A stretch of 64,000 bases of DNA. Origin: Pezicula radicicola (taxonomy: Eukaryota; Ascomycota; Leotiomycetes; Helotiales; Dermateaceae). The translations under genes and the position numbers were made by a program. Of the stretch, positions 47,521 through 58,077 are shown in pieces (within the stretch, counting starts at the first letter, position 1; each line of letters starts with the position of its first letter). The stretch lies in NCBI GenBank assembly GCA_003008705.1, contig PDUO01000018.1:924916-988915 (forward strand). Direction: 5' to 3'. The notes below the pieces were generated by a model, which saw nothing but the letters and a program-made list of their open reading frames with translations, was not told the DNA's origin and searched no databases.

Positions 47521-50500
47521 AAAGCCTCGTGCGGTTCTAATTCGATCCCTACAGAGCTGCGAGAAATTTCAGTGTCACAAGTTGTTGAACATCATATCTT
47601 GGGATTAGAAGTTTAAGGAGGAAACAAGAGCAAGAAGAAGGTCAATGATAAACGCTGCTGCCTGATAATATCGGAAATAGCTTACCATTCGCTGATTACG
47701 GCACTAGTTTATATACCGTTAGGGCTACGTTCTATAGCGTCGGTACTATACACGTCTATTAATTAATTAAATAACATTACCGTTGCCCTACCATTATATC
47801 TCTGAATAGCTTCATTTCTGTCTACTTGTGATTATATACATACTGTTGCCCCTTATAATCTTCACAGACAAGGTAAGGTAACGAGCAGTAAGTCTTGTGA
47901 CTTGGAATCTGTAGCTGTAACCTATCAGAACCAGGATGTATACAAGGCTGAAATAGAAATAGGGTTCTTATTTAGGTGCCTAGATTAAACCCCTTTTTTA
48001 TAACTATTAACTCCGTTCCCAACTTTCCAAGCCCTTTGACTACAGTCGATAAACCTTTTTGCACAAACAGGAAACTATAATCTCCTCTATCTATACCTAT
48101 AATTTACTTCCACTAACTTGTCGAATTGCCCCTAATATGCACGTCCTTCCAGAGAACTCAGAGCTCTCCTGTTCTACAGCGATTCCATTTACCTCACAAA
48201 GCATTGTGGCAACCAAGTTCTTCTTAAATCGAAGCTTAATAATAGTGGAAACTATTAGCAGGATGAGCAAAAAGACGCTATCCTATCACTTTTGTAAGGC
48301 GATGAAAGTTATTGTAAGTAGTTAGATTCTATGTGCCTGCCTTAACCACTATGCCGTAAGTTTCTGTTGAGCAATTTAAACTATAGGTCTATTAAGAAGT
48401 AAATAGTTTCGATTCGGATCGAAACAATATAGACTAGAGAAGGGCACATTACTTACCAGGTGTTATGTTTTTAGATAGAGAACTTATGGCTGAGGCTGCG
48501 ATTGTATAGTGTTAGAAGTGACCGTGATACTCTTCGACTATACAACGGGATTAAACTACCAATTTATCTCTACGTAAGTGTTCGTGTCCTGCTCCTAAGA
48601 CGCCCAAAAATACGCACCCTAATTTATCTCTCTAAAAGACATATACCTTTCTGTAAGCTTTCACTATAGTACGGGGTTTGTTAATTTTACTCTCCAGATT
48701 GCGGATCTACGATCCTAAAACACTTACCAATCGTGTATATTTACTATATTTCTCTTCACGTCTAATGCGGGCGAGACTCTCCAGAATTGAAGCTTTGTAT
48801 AAAGTTGAGCTAGAAGAGTATGCAACCAAGTTCCTTCAAAGTCTGCATGGTTCTCAAATATAGTAGATATACATAACAAAAGAAAGTTAGCTGGAACTAT
48901 CTTTTTGATTAGGGAAATATTCTTATATGATAGTCAATTTAGTCAAGGCATCAAACCTTCAAGGAATCGAGTTATAAAGGTTGTTGTCATTAGTAGTTGT
49001 GTTGCTAAGAAAATGGGAGTTTTAATTTAATCGGGAAGAATTACGACTTGTAACTCATTTTTCCTTCTGTACAACGCATAAAACTATAAAACATCTCGAA
49101 GTGATCTCTAACCCCCGTTCTTAGCAACGTAGCTCGTTAAAAGTTATTGTCCCCTGCTCTCAAGTTGTTAAGGAATAAACAGTTTATTTTTCTGTAATTT
49201 AAAATCTAAGAAATTTAAATTCAAGTTATAATACCGCTTGTCATTTATAGTCAATGGCGGCATTATATAAATTTCTATACTTACCATCCTAGCGTTCCCA
49301 AGGACACCATATATCCAACATGCTAGGATGTGATATAGATGTCTAAGCTAAAAAGATGGCAATCAACCACGAGCTTAAAAGAAATTTGTACCAGCTCGAC
49401 TGAACTGTAGAATTATGTTTTTGAAATCCTAGAAAATGACTTCTGCGTTGTAGACTCTGTGAACATGAAAAACTATAGAATATAAAGGTTTTATATCTGT
49501 AAGTATTATGGGGGAAATGCTTACCGAAGGCATATATCTCTGTAGGTTAACAACATTTAATGAATCTAAGATCTAGCGTTATTTGGGCTTTTGAATTCTA
49601 CGAAGGCTCCGAAGTAGTAATAGCTGGATATATCTTTACTTTCACGTGTTTAACTAAGCAGACTTTCAGATTCGAGAGACTAGTTGAGAAGCCTCATAGT
49701 TACCTAGCGGTTGAATTCGCTTGAATTCTTGTACTTGGCTATGAAAGTCTTTGCAAGAATTAGGCATCCAGAGGCATCTCTTAATGGCGTTACTATTATC
49801 CGTGGTTTCTGCGAAGATTGTATTCACCTTGGCTATAGCCACTGCCCTCGATAACAGAAACAAATACAACGCGTGGCTATTGAAATGCTTTACGACACTG
49901 ATGTCGAAGACTAGGAGGGATATATACTATTTAACCTGGACGCCGAGGGCGAGGCAGATGAGGATGTTGAACACAAGGGGCCAAGCCAATCCACTAATTC
50001 TTTCCGGCAAGAAATCTATCATAGCAATCATCAAGTCTCCAATGCTGTTGTTAGCTACATTCATCTTGTCATGGGGGGAAAAATGCTTTTATTCAGGTAG
50101 AAAGAGTGAGCTACTCAGCTAGGAAGGTCAGTATAATCGTATTTAATACGCCTAGCAAGGGTAGAAAAAGACGTACTAAAGCTAAAATTGCGTCCCGCTT
50201 TATCGCCTCTCCGTCATATTGTGCTAGGAGAGCGGTACAAGCAATACTCGCGGGCATTGTCGTAGCAATCAACTAGGGAGGTGTAGGTGAGTTCTGGAAT
50301 TGCTACGAGGAGGTAGGAGGAGTTATGCGCCGCAGTGGCAAATTCCCAATGGCTGGCTGCTAATTCGTATTTGGCGTGAGGTGAATGCGCAAGTTGCTGT
50401 TTGTTTTCCGATTCTGATGCTGACATCGAGTCCGCTGTAGAGTCTACTCTGCGCCTCTATTGTAAACCATTTTATTTTGTATTAAGTGTTAAAGCAATAA

Positions 50501-53088
50501 TACTAAAGAAGTGATAAAGTCTGAAAACATAGTGTGTACTCATTATTTTAAGCCTCTTTACATTACAAGGCGAGAACTTTTCGTCTTTTTCTATTATAAA
50601 AAGCTGGATAATAATATTTTTTTTTATTAGAGAATACACATTTCTCTTCCTTGTACTTCGAGAAAAGAAAACAAAGAGTACAGGTAATATACTAGCTATT
50701 TACAAGGGGCAAAATAAAGGGTCATATTTTACAAGTACAAGCCTAGAAAAATCAGTTTATACTAGAAGTGCAAAGAGAATGTACGTTATTAGGATTTCCT
50801 TGGGCAGGATCAATAACAATTTCAATTTAGAAAGTTAATCTTATAATCGCACTATGTTGCCAAATCTGGTATTACTAAAATAGGCTACTCCGAGCTATTA
50901 CTACAATAGGAAATACCCTACCCCCCCCCCAGCCTACAGATGTATATATATACTACCTCTAGACCCTACATCATTCTACAATCGAGTCCATTTCTACTTT
51001 CCAACACACTACGGATCGTTCCAAGCAGAACCCCAGGTTCTAGAACTCTGGTTAAAATCTAGAGTATAATGAAACAATAACCTTGATAGGAATATTATCG
51101 AACTTGAGGTATATTTTAATAGAGTTACGGCACTTCGTCAAGCATCAGAAGGACATCAGTAACAGCCGTAACAACAGAACTAGCAATGCCGCTTTAGTCC
51201 CTGAGAACCGAATTGAAAATATCATTAACATCGAAGACAACTTAGGAGAAGAACACTGACGAAGAAGACGAAAACTGTATACGAAGAAATACATCAAGTC
51301 TTCAAAACTATCATTATCTAGTTCGTGTTGTTAAACAAGAAGTTTCTGTCATTTTAATAATAAAAAGAATAGTTAAGAGTTTATCTTTTTCTTAACGACT
51401 TGTGCAGAAGCGCCATCCTCATCCTCACTAAAAGAAACTTGGCGCAGCAAAGTCGACTACCGCCCATATACGCTCTCTCAGAGGTTTGCCTCCAGGTCCA
51501 CATGTCTTGGCTTCCAAAACTGTCGTCGTGGGACTTATCCAGGATCGAAAAAGTTGACCTGTAATATTCAAAGGATATAAAGCGACTACCCACTCACCCA
51601 GAATCATGAAGCAATAGTAGCACACGAAAGCTCGTAACCATTCCTCCCGTAGACAGAAATAGCTGCTCTACCCTCGAACTGCACTAATCTTTCAGCCATA
51701 ACCTTAACTTCAAGCTGACAGCATTGTCATCAAAAGGCGCACAACACTTATCTAGCTGTCCTATGACTGTCCAGTACAGAATGACAAAGATTTAAGTTCT
51801 TATCAACTTACCTAATGGATATTACATGCCACTAAAAAATTAACCAACCCGCTCCAATACTCTCCCTCCAAGAAACTCCGCCAATAAACCTCTCTATTCC
51901 CTCCAAAAACCACATCCTCACCAACCCAACCCTCCCTCCAGCTTAACCGAAGAAACTTAACAACCGAGCTACTAACTAAACACGCCCTCAAGTATACCCC
52001 AAACGAACCATCATCTCTTTGCCCCCATAACCCCTCAATCCATCAACCCCCAGCTCACCAGGCTCTTATCACATGCATACCAGCACCACTACAAAACATC
52101 CTCCTCCCAAACTACAAATCATCTACCGGCACGTCCTAAGCAACAATATAATTTCTCAACTTTATTTTACATCCAGCTAGCCACTAACTACGGACCGCAT
52201 AAATCCCCGACTGGCAGCTTTTTTTTTAGAAAGTCAAAGGATACAACCACATAACTGCCAATACCTTCATTTCTTAACCTCCTCAATTTCTAGAAATAAG
52301 AAAACAACAAAACAAGAAAATGAAACACAGTCATTGCCTAGATTTGTGTTGTCGTTTCGAAACTTAATAACTCGATATCATGTAACAGAATTGCTCGTCA
52401 CGCGGCTAAGAGGTCTTCTTTAGGTAGAAGAATACGAGTACGATCTAGTGCGAAGACACAACATTGTGCGTTTATTCTGTCATCTAAAGTGCCGAAAAAT
52501 ACAAGCATATGCCTCGCTTTATCAAGCAGAATCTCGCATACTTGAACTCTGGTATAATAAACTATTGAGCGGTAGATTCTAGGAACATAATACTGTAATG
52601 CCTAAAAGTCTATTGTGCCATCCTTTCTCCTTTTCTCGTTCGTGTCGGGCCTAGAGCCTATCATCCATGAATCATGATTAAAAATTAAGCCCGCGAAAAT
52701 TCCACGATACTCAAGCCAACTCGGTAAGTTACAGAAGAAATTCAATATCGCGAGATCAAAATTTACCCGCGCCGTGAACGCCGTAATCGCTGCCGTATCT
52801 CGCTACCGTATCTGAGTTGGAATACGACGATCCGAAATGTGGGCGAACGTGAGGGGAGTTTGACCATTGAAATACCAAGGATTATAGCTGTGGCACAAAG
52901 ATACGAGCAGCTCGTACCGCATTGACGAAATGTGCAATCAGGGACTTTGCCTGATATAACAAAATTGTACCGCTAATGACAATTGCGTGGCATCGAATCG
53001 CTTACTCTGTGCCTATTACTGGACGACAACTATTCTGCCAAAGCTTGTTGTTGCCTTCGGTAGCACCAAGACAAGATCACCGACCCAC
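47521..53088. other. AT-rich gene-free stretch
   Basis: About 5.6 kb. The first 200 bases carry the HET-gene promoter. From 47700 to 51800 it is AT-rich, with short frames only and a C-run near 50920. From 51840 to 52140 one strand is unusually C-rich and G-poor, which could be an old gene relic, but no frame is open. Around 49790-50095 a plus-strand frame of mixed composition has one or two stops and no recognisable similarity. Nothing here supports a gene call. Confidence 0.5.
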
Positions 53089-54150
53089 TCATCTCGATAT
53101 TGGGAAGCCATCTCTCGAGAAGATTAAGCAACGTGGAGACATTGCCGAATAATGTGTTCCTGAGGATTCAGGTGTTGGCCTGAGCTGAACTATCACTTCC
53201 TCTTGAGGGCTCGTAGGACTGGCATAAGAATGATTTGTTGAGAGGTGATCTAGTTTGGGTCGAAGAGGGGCGGGCGACTTGTGGTGACTATTATTAGCAG
53301 CATATTGTTGTATGCTCTGAATGAAGTCTGATATTGTCGGTGTGGTGGCACTGGTGGGGGAGTAGTCCCTAGGAGGAAGCGCTTGCGAGTACTGGCTATT
53401 GTTGTCGTACATACGACTCGCTTTCTTGCAGTGGTCGGCTATCTGCGATGATCCCATATTCCCTCGGGTATCGTCTTCTGTATCAGAACGAGAAGAACCG
53501 TCCGTCTCTGACGTGTGCTTTTCTACGTTGATTGAGGCGGTTGCTTCAGAAGCGGGCAGTGAGGCAAGTGCTTTGTGAGACGCCGGGTGAAGAGGCGAGG
53601 ACAAAGGCGTCATGAGTGCTCTCTCAGCAAGTTTCGACTTCTGGAGTGGTGGGAGGGTTCTGGCATCTCTGACATGAAGCGGCACGTATGCTTTCCTTCG
53701 TGGGCTAGAACAATTGGAATCAGGACTAGTGGGTATTTCTGCGTACGTTTCTGTGTTGATTCGGGGCAAGAGTGGCCGTCCAAGTAAAGATTGAATAGGA
53801 TTTGATGTAGGCTGGTCATGTTCCTGGGGCGGACAAGGGGAAAGTGACTCGCTGCTAGCCATGTCGTCTCCGTCTGAACTCGCATCTGGGCTTGACGAGA
53901 TATTTCCTTGGGCGGAGTTGTTCTCAACTGATAGCTCTTGTGCGCCTGATGCCTTGTCTCCAGTGCCATTCCCTTCAGTGTTCACAGCGCTTTCTTTAGC
54001 TCCCTCTGGTCCCACGTCCACCCGCGCTTTCTTGTTGGGATCAAGTACTGGTAGGAAGTGCCGGCAAGTTTTCTCTCCAACTTCAGCGAGTATAGATAAA
54101 TTCGTCTCGTCATAGGAGCGTTTAGCAGTAGAAGGCCTTGGTGGAGGCAT
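53089..54150 (-). CDS. Ser/Pro-rich unknown protein, 353 residues
   Basis: I do not recognise this protein. One long open frame begins MPPPRPSTAKRSYDETN and is rich in Ser, Pro, Thr, Asp and Glu, with no membrane segment or signal peptide. Basic patches such as KKAR suggest a nuclear or regulatory protein, but that is inference. A slightly more ordered part near the end (TPTISDFIQSIQQYAANN) may form a helix. Expression is supported by context: a TATA-like CTATAAATA at 54286-54294 on the same strand, and a 5'-leader intron with GTGAGG donor, TGCTAACAT branch and CAAG acceptor (about 54174-54234) directly upstream of the ATG. A further N-terminal exon is not needed. Most of the chain is predicted to be disordered. 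Confidence 0.65.
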   Translation of the reverse strand: MPPPRPSTAKRSYDETNLSILAEVGEKTCRHFLPVLDPNKKARVDVGPEGAKESAVNTEGNGTGDKASGAQELSVENNSAQGNISSSPDASSDGDDMASSESLSPCPPQEHDQPTSNPIQSLLGRPLLPRINTETYAEIPTSPDSNCSSPRRKAYVPLHVRDARTLPPLQKSKLAERALMTPLSSPLHPASHKALASLPASEATASINVEKHTSETDGSSRSDTEDDTRGNMGSSQIADHCKKASRMYDNNSQYSQALPPRDYSPTSATTPTISDFIQSIQQYAANNSHHKSPAPLRPKLDHLSTNHSYASPTSPQEEVIVQLRPTPESSGTHYSAMSPRCLIFSRDGFPISR

Positions 54151-54822
54151 TGAGGGAAGAAGTTGATTCGACACTTGAAAGATATGTTAGCAAACCCTAA
54201 CCCAGTCGAACGATACAGAAAAGAAAGTCCTCACTTCTGTAAAGTCTGATGTTGTCGATGAGGTGTTACTGTATCGGTGTTCGAGTATTTATAGGTAGTT
54301 AGGCTCTGCTCTCAGTCCATGTCTCACGACCAGACGGTTACGACCGTCCTTCCTTATGAAGGCATCGAATACGAGAGCCGCGGGGGCCGCGGGGACATGT
54401 TGATTGATTGTCGTGCCAGAACAAGAAGATTAGAGTATGGGATGTTCGCGAAACCCACGAACGATAAGGAGGTAGGTACGAGGTGGAGCAAAAAGCGTAC
54501 TCGTATTGCTTACGAGCCGAGGCTGATGTGTGGTGATGTGAATGCCTGGACCATCTAAAAAAACTCAGGCTACAATCTCTTTCCAATGTCAACGTCAGCT
54601 CAACTCTCTTTCGCTCCCGATTACCTACTTTCGACTCAAGTGAAAATACATCTTCACCGTTAATTGACTTCAAGTAATTAAATGAAAACCTTGCGCACGG
54701 ACATCCGCCACCACCTCGCAACTGATTAGACGTGGGAACGAGGCATAGATAGAGCTAGGCATTGTTGTGCAGCTCTTAACTGAGCTAGCCAAGAAAGAGA
54801 GGCTGTAAAGAACGAAGACGAC
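54151..54822. promoter_or_regulatory. Divergent region between the Ser/Pro-rich and 2EXR genes
   Basis: About 670 bases between two divergent starts. Frames on both strands near 54319-54721 overlap each other and have no family likeness. The half next to the 2EXR gene shows no obvious promoter motif. Confidence 0.45.
54174..54294 (-). promoter_or_regulatory. TATA-like box and leader intron of the Ser/Pro-rich gene
   Basis: On the minus strand CTATAAATA (54286-54294) lies about 50 bases before a GTGAGG splice donor at 54234. TGCTAACAT provides the branch site, and the intron ends CAAG at 54174. No ATG occurs between the TATA-like box and the intron, so the first exon would be untranslated. 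Confidence 0.5.
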
Positions 54823-55815
54823 ATGGAATCCGAAGCTGGTGGCAGGAGCTGTAGTCCGAAAACCTTTCATAGGTTACGAGATCTCCCCCCAGAAATGTAT
54901 GTGCAGCAGACAGATGTAAATGCTTGTTACTCCTTGGTTGGATATCCGAGATCAATTTTCGGGTCATCCCCGTCTCATGCACCTCTACCAGATTTGTATG
55001 TTATGCTTACTTACACCTATAGTCGACAGTATATCTGGGGCCTTGCAAGGCCACGCCGAAGAGTTATCAGTCTCTACTTAGGCCGGGCACACTTCAACCA
55101 ATCTATAATTACACGCACCTCAACTCCGATCTCGGTTCCGACTATACTGCACGTATGCCACGAATCGCGGGAGGTGGCAAAGGGTATATACCAACAAGGT
55201 CTAGGGAATGATACGGCCACCTGGGACATATTCTGGTGGGACCCTAGGGTCGACGTACTCTACCTCTCTCCACTTCCTAATTGGAGAGAGATGCCTGTTG
55301 TGCATGATAATGACAGTGACCAAGAAGATGAGGAGGATGAGATTGCTGAACTTCCTTCTCTCAGCCTTTCTGCTGGCATTGGGCAAGTTCGGATCTATAA
55401 TTTATTGTCCCAGGTGGAGCATCTTGCCATACCAGTAGATTTTGCGATTGCAATGGGTCTTACCGCACCTCTAGATGATGTGGATGATTCTGATGAAGGA
55501 CCAATGACAGCTCTGCTAGTGTGGATACAAAGGTTTCCATCTTTGAAGAGTCTAAACCTCTTAATCGACCCCTTCTGCGATTGGTCACAAGAACGCAAAA
55601 TTGTCTTACTTCACGAACCCTTAGATGTTGCAAACAGAGCACTCTTCGGACTTTCCCCCTCGAAGATGGAGCAAGTTGCAACTGAAAGGTTTTTGGAATG
55701 GAAGAAACAGAACGATCTAGATTGGGAACCACCTTCGGTTAAAGTTCATGTCATGGGATTTTGGAGGGGCAGAAACATCAAGTTCTGTATACCCAAAGCT
55801 ACTTCGCCTATATAA
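54823..55815 (+). CDS. 2EXR-domain protein
   Basis: A protein of the 2EXR family, a fungal domain named for two Glu-x-Arg motifs and of unknown biochemical role, often expanded and variable among species. The whole span is one open frame, but an intron at 54897-55022 (donor GTATGT, acceptor CTATAG, 126 bases, no stop) must be removed. Splicing then gives FHRLRDLPPE-IRQYIWGLARPRRRVISLYLG, restoring the first E-x-R block (PPEIRQYIW). The second is HVCHESREVAKGIY. The spliced product is 288 residues. An acidic stretch (DNDSDQEDEEDE) follows in the middle. The gene sits between the Ser/Pro-rich gene and AT-rich DNA, with no operon-like partner. Confidence 0.85.
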   Translation: MESEAGGRSCSPKTFHRLRDLPPEMYVQQTDVNACYSLVGYPRSIFGSSPSHAPLPDLYVMLTYTYSRQYIWGLARPRRRVISLYLGRAHFNQSIITRTSTPISVPTILHVCHESREVAKGIYQQGLGNDTATWDIFWWDPRVDVLYLSPLPNWREMPVVHDNDSDQEDEEDEIAELPSLSLSAGIGQVRIYNLLSQVEHLAIPVDFAIAMGLTAPLDDVDDSDEGPMTALLVWIQRFPSLKSLNLLIDPFCDWSQERKIVLLHEPLDVANRALFGLSPSKMEQVATERFLEWKKQNDLDWEPPSVKVHVMGFWRGRNIKFCIPKATSPI

Positions 55816-57381
55816 CATAGGTTTGAAGAAGCTCTTTGAACTCGTTAGACAAAGAACCAAAATCCAGTCTATCCCTCTCACTCACCCACAAATTGAAGAG
55901 CATACCCTACAGGGTAGAAGGACATAATTATATGCGCTTTGACTAGGGATGGGATTTTATAATATATCTAATTACATATAATCAGGTCGGAACGTAATTA
56001 CGTATTAGATAATAGGGTAAAATATTATAGCTCCTCTATATTGCCTACAGTTTATCTATATGTTGTTTTATATAAGCAGTAGAGTGTTATGTAAATAATA
56101 AAAGCTGTATATAGCTTAAACCTAAAGAGGGAAGATATAGGCTGTTCTAGGTAAGCTAATGAGAATAATAATATATGCTGAAACCCTCTAATAAACGAGG
56201 TGGATAAAGAACGAGTTGCTATGTCCCTGCGTGATTCTTTTAAAAGTCTACAAGTTAGAGAACATACTTAAATTAAGCAATGCATAAACTCATCTGCGCA
56301 GTGCCTTTTGTGTGTTGTGCACGCCTATTCCAATAAGAAGAATCACCTACTCCGACTTGCAGCAGAATGAGTAACGGGATAAAATATTGTGCTCTTAAGT
56401 TTAACAACCGCCACAAGACCATATAATTGGATTGCACATCTGACTTTGGGAAACTGCCCTCCTATTTCTAATAACTGGGCTCATAGGAAGTCTTCTTTCA
56501 TTGCCTTTTCTACGAGCCGTTTCTTGGTATTGTAGTAGATCTGGGCGACTCACTTGATTTTAATATCAGAGATACCATTCGGCTGGCGACCTACTAAATT
56601 AAAGGGATGCATAAAAATTATGAATTTATTGTCGTAGCTTATATACCCATTTTGCATTCATGTGGATGCATTGTCAAAACAGAATTGCTTCTACAAATAT
56701 GCTCCTAACATAGCATCTCAAACTTAGACCTTGATTATGCCCACACTTCAAGTAAAGTTTAAAGTATTTATCCCATTCTCTCTACTAAAAAAAACCAGCT
56801 TTCACCAGCAACATATATCAACTTTTATCCATTTCCAAATTACTTCTCCAAAACTTCAATATTCCAGTGTAGGTAATAATACAAACAATACAATATAGGC
56901 CACCTCGATGTTATATTACAACAATATAGAATGTAATATTACTATATAATCCCTCCTTTTACCTTTATTTTCTAAGTACTAGTACTTAGTGTTCCTCTAA
57001 TATATAATAGTTAATACCTATTATATCATAGTTTTTTTTACAGTTTTAACTTATAATAGAAGTACTTAATATCCTCTTACCTCTAAATATATAATTATAA
57101 AGAAGTAGAATTATACTTAGTTTTATAATTTAATATAAGGTATATTTATTTTCTAAGCTTATTATAAGCTTCTAGGCTAATTAGAGCCCTAGAAAAGGCT
57201 ATTATAAACTAGATAAATCTACTAATTATTATTATACTATAGTAATATACTACAATATAGGAAGTCAAATATAATATTATCAATACTATATTGCCTATAT
57301 CGTTATATTGTTGCCTACACTGCTCTAAACACACAAATCTCATAACCCCCTTCTCCATTCAAACCTAACCCAATCATCGAA
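55816..57381. other. AT-rich stretch with one inverted-repeat element
   Basis: About 1.6 kb of strongly AT-rich DNA. It includes the element at 56865-57322. Related short words (GGGTAAAATATTATAGCTC at 56024 and GGGATAAAATATTGTGCTC at 56377) suggest a further old duplication. No gene was supported. Confidence 0.5.
56865..57322. mobile_element. Putative non-autonomous inverted-repeat element, 458 bp
   Basis: The left end is CAGTGTAGGTAATAATAC. The complement of the right end is CAGTGTAGGCAACAATAT. All differences over these 18 bases are C/T changes, as RIP would leave. The interior is nearly pure A+T with no coding frame. CAGTG...CACTG ends recall hAT-type transposons, but the 8 bases on either side do not match, so a target duplication is not shown. 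Confidence 0.65.
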
Positions 57382-58077
57382 TCACAGTTTATTAAACTTC
57401 TGTATCCTCTCAAAAACCTCACTAGTATCCAAATACATCCCAACCCTCTCAAACATTCCCTCACCTTCCTTACCATCAGGCACGATATCATAAACCGCCG
57501 CTGCCGGGATGGAAATCGCTTTTTCTTCTGGATCGTTGGCTACGATATAGGTTATGCCTACTTCTACGTAGATGCGGTTTTTGACTACGTCTGCGGTGAC
57601 TTGTTAGTCTGTACAGTGGAGTTGAAGAGTGGAGGAATCAAGAATAATGGTGCGGTTGGCGAGATGGTATGAGAAGTGGGAGAGATACCCAAGTGGTTGA
57701 TTGTATGGGTCATTGATTTTAGCAGGCTAAAGACTGGTTCGAAGAACTATTTTGAAGTCAGGAAGTGGACTTTGGTTGTGATTTTATTTGGGGTATGTAA
57801 ACAAGTGTTGCAGCATGTGGAGAGATCCCAAAAAGTAATGCATACGGCAGAGATGTTATCAAGTCCATAGATAACATCGTTATTGGCATACCGGAATGCA
57901 GATCCCGAGTAGTAGAATTTATGGAGGTCTGTAGTGGTAAGAGAATCGCCTGCTTTTTGAAACTGTTTAATATTTTTAGTCAACCAAAAACAGTTGAGAA
58001 CAAGAGAAAGGCCATACCGCTTCTATCTAGTCATGTACCCCCTGATGGGATCTTGTAGCAAGATTGGTAAGTGGCAT
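57382..58077 (-). pseudogene. Broken SnoaL/NTF2-like gene
   Basis: A decayed gene for a small alpha/beta-barrel (SnoaL/NTF2-like) protein. Reading down the minus strand, exon 1 is 58077-58018 (MPLTNLATRSHQGVHD, then TAG at 58029-58027, then IEA). Intron 57963-58017 precedes exon 2 57962-57846 (FQKAGDSLTTTDLHKFYYSG, FRYANNDVIYGLDNI), and intron 57747-57845 precedes exon 3 from 57746 (FFEPVFSLLKSMTHTINHLG). The frame then shifts between about 57690 and 57660 to SYHLANRTIILDSSTLQL. A TAA stands at 57606-57604, and the frame goes on through VKNRIYVEVGITYIVANDPE to EVFERIQKFNKL at 57382. Both stops could be Gln codons changed C to T (CAG, CAA). The introns are still spliceable, so the loss is recent. 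Function before loss is unknown. Confidence 0.65.

Noticed and set aside
49751..50122. 123-codon frame and an alternative frame with acidic content in the same place
   Set aside because: Neither has splice logic, a recognisable domain or a plausible start; possibly an old relic, but not supportable.
50214..50426. 70-codon minus-strand frame starting MSASESENKQQL
   Set aside because: Isolated in repeat DNA with no promoter context, no homology I recognise, and a length expected by chance.
54319..54721. Overlapping frames on both strands in the divergent region
   Set aside because: They overlap each other and the leader region of the Ser/Pro-rich gene, and neither resembles a known protein.
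56024..56395. Two GGG(T/A)TAAAATATT-type words as ends of a third inverted-repeat element
   Set aside because: They are in direct orientation and too short to define an element.
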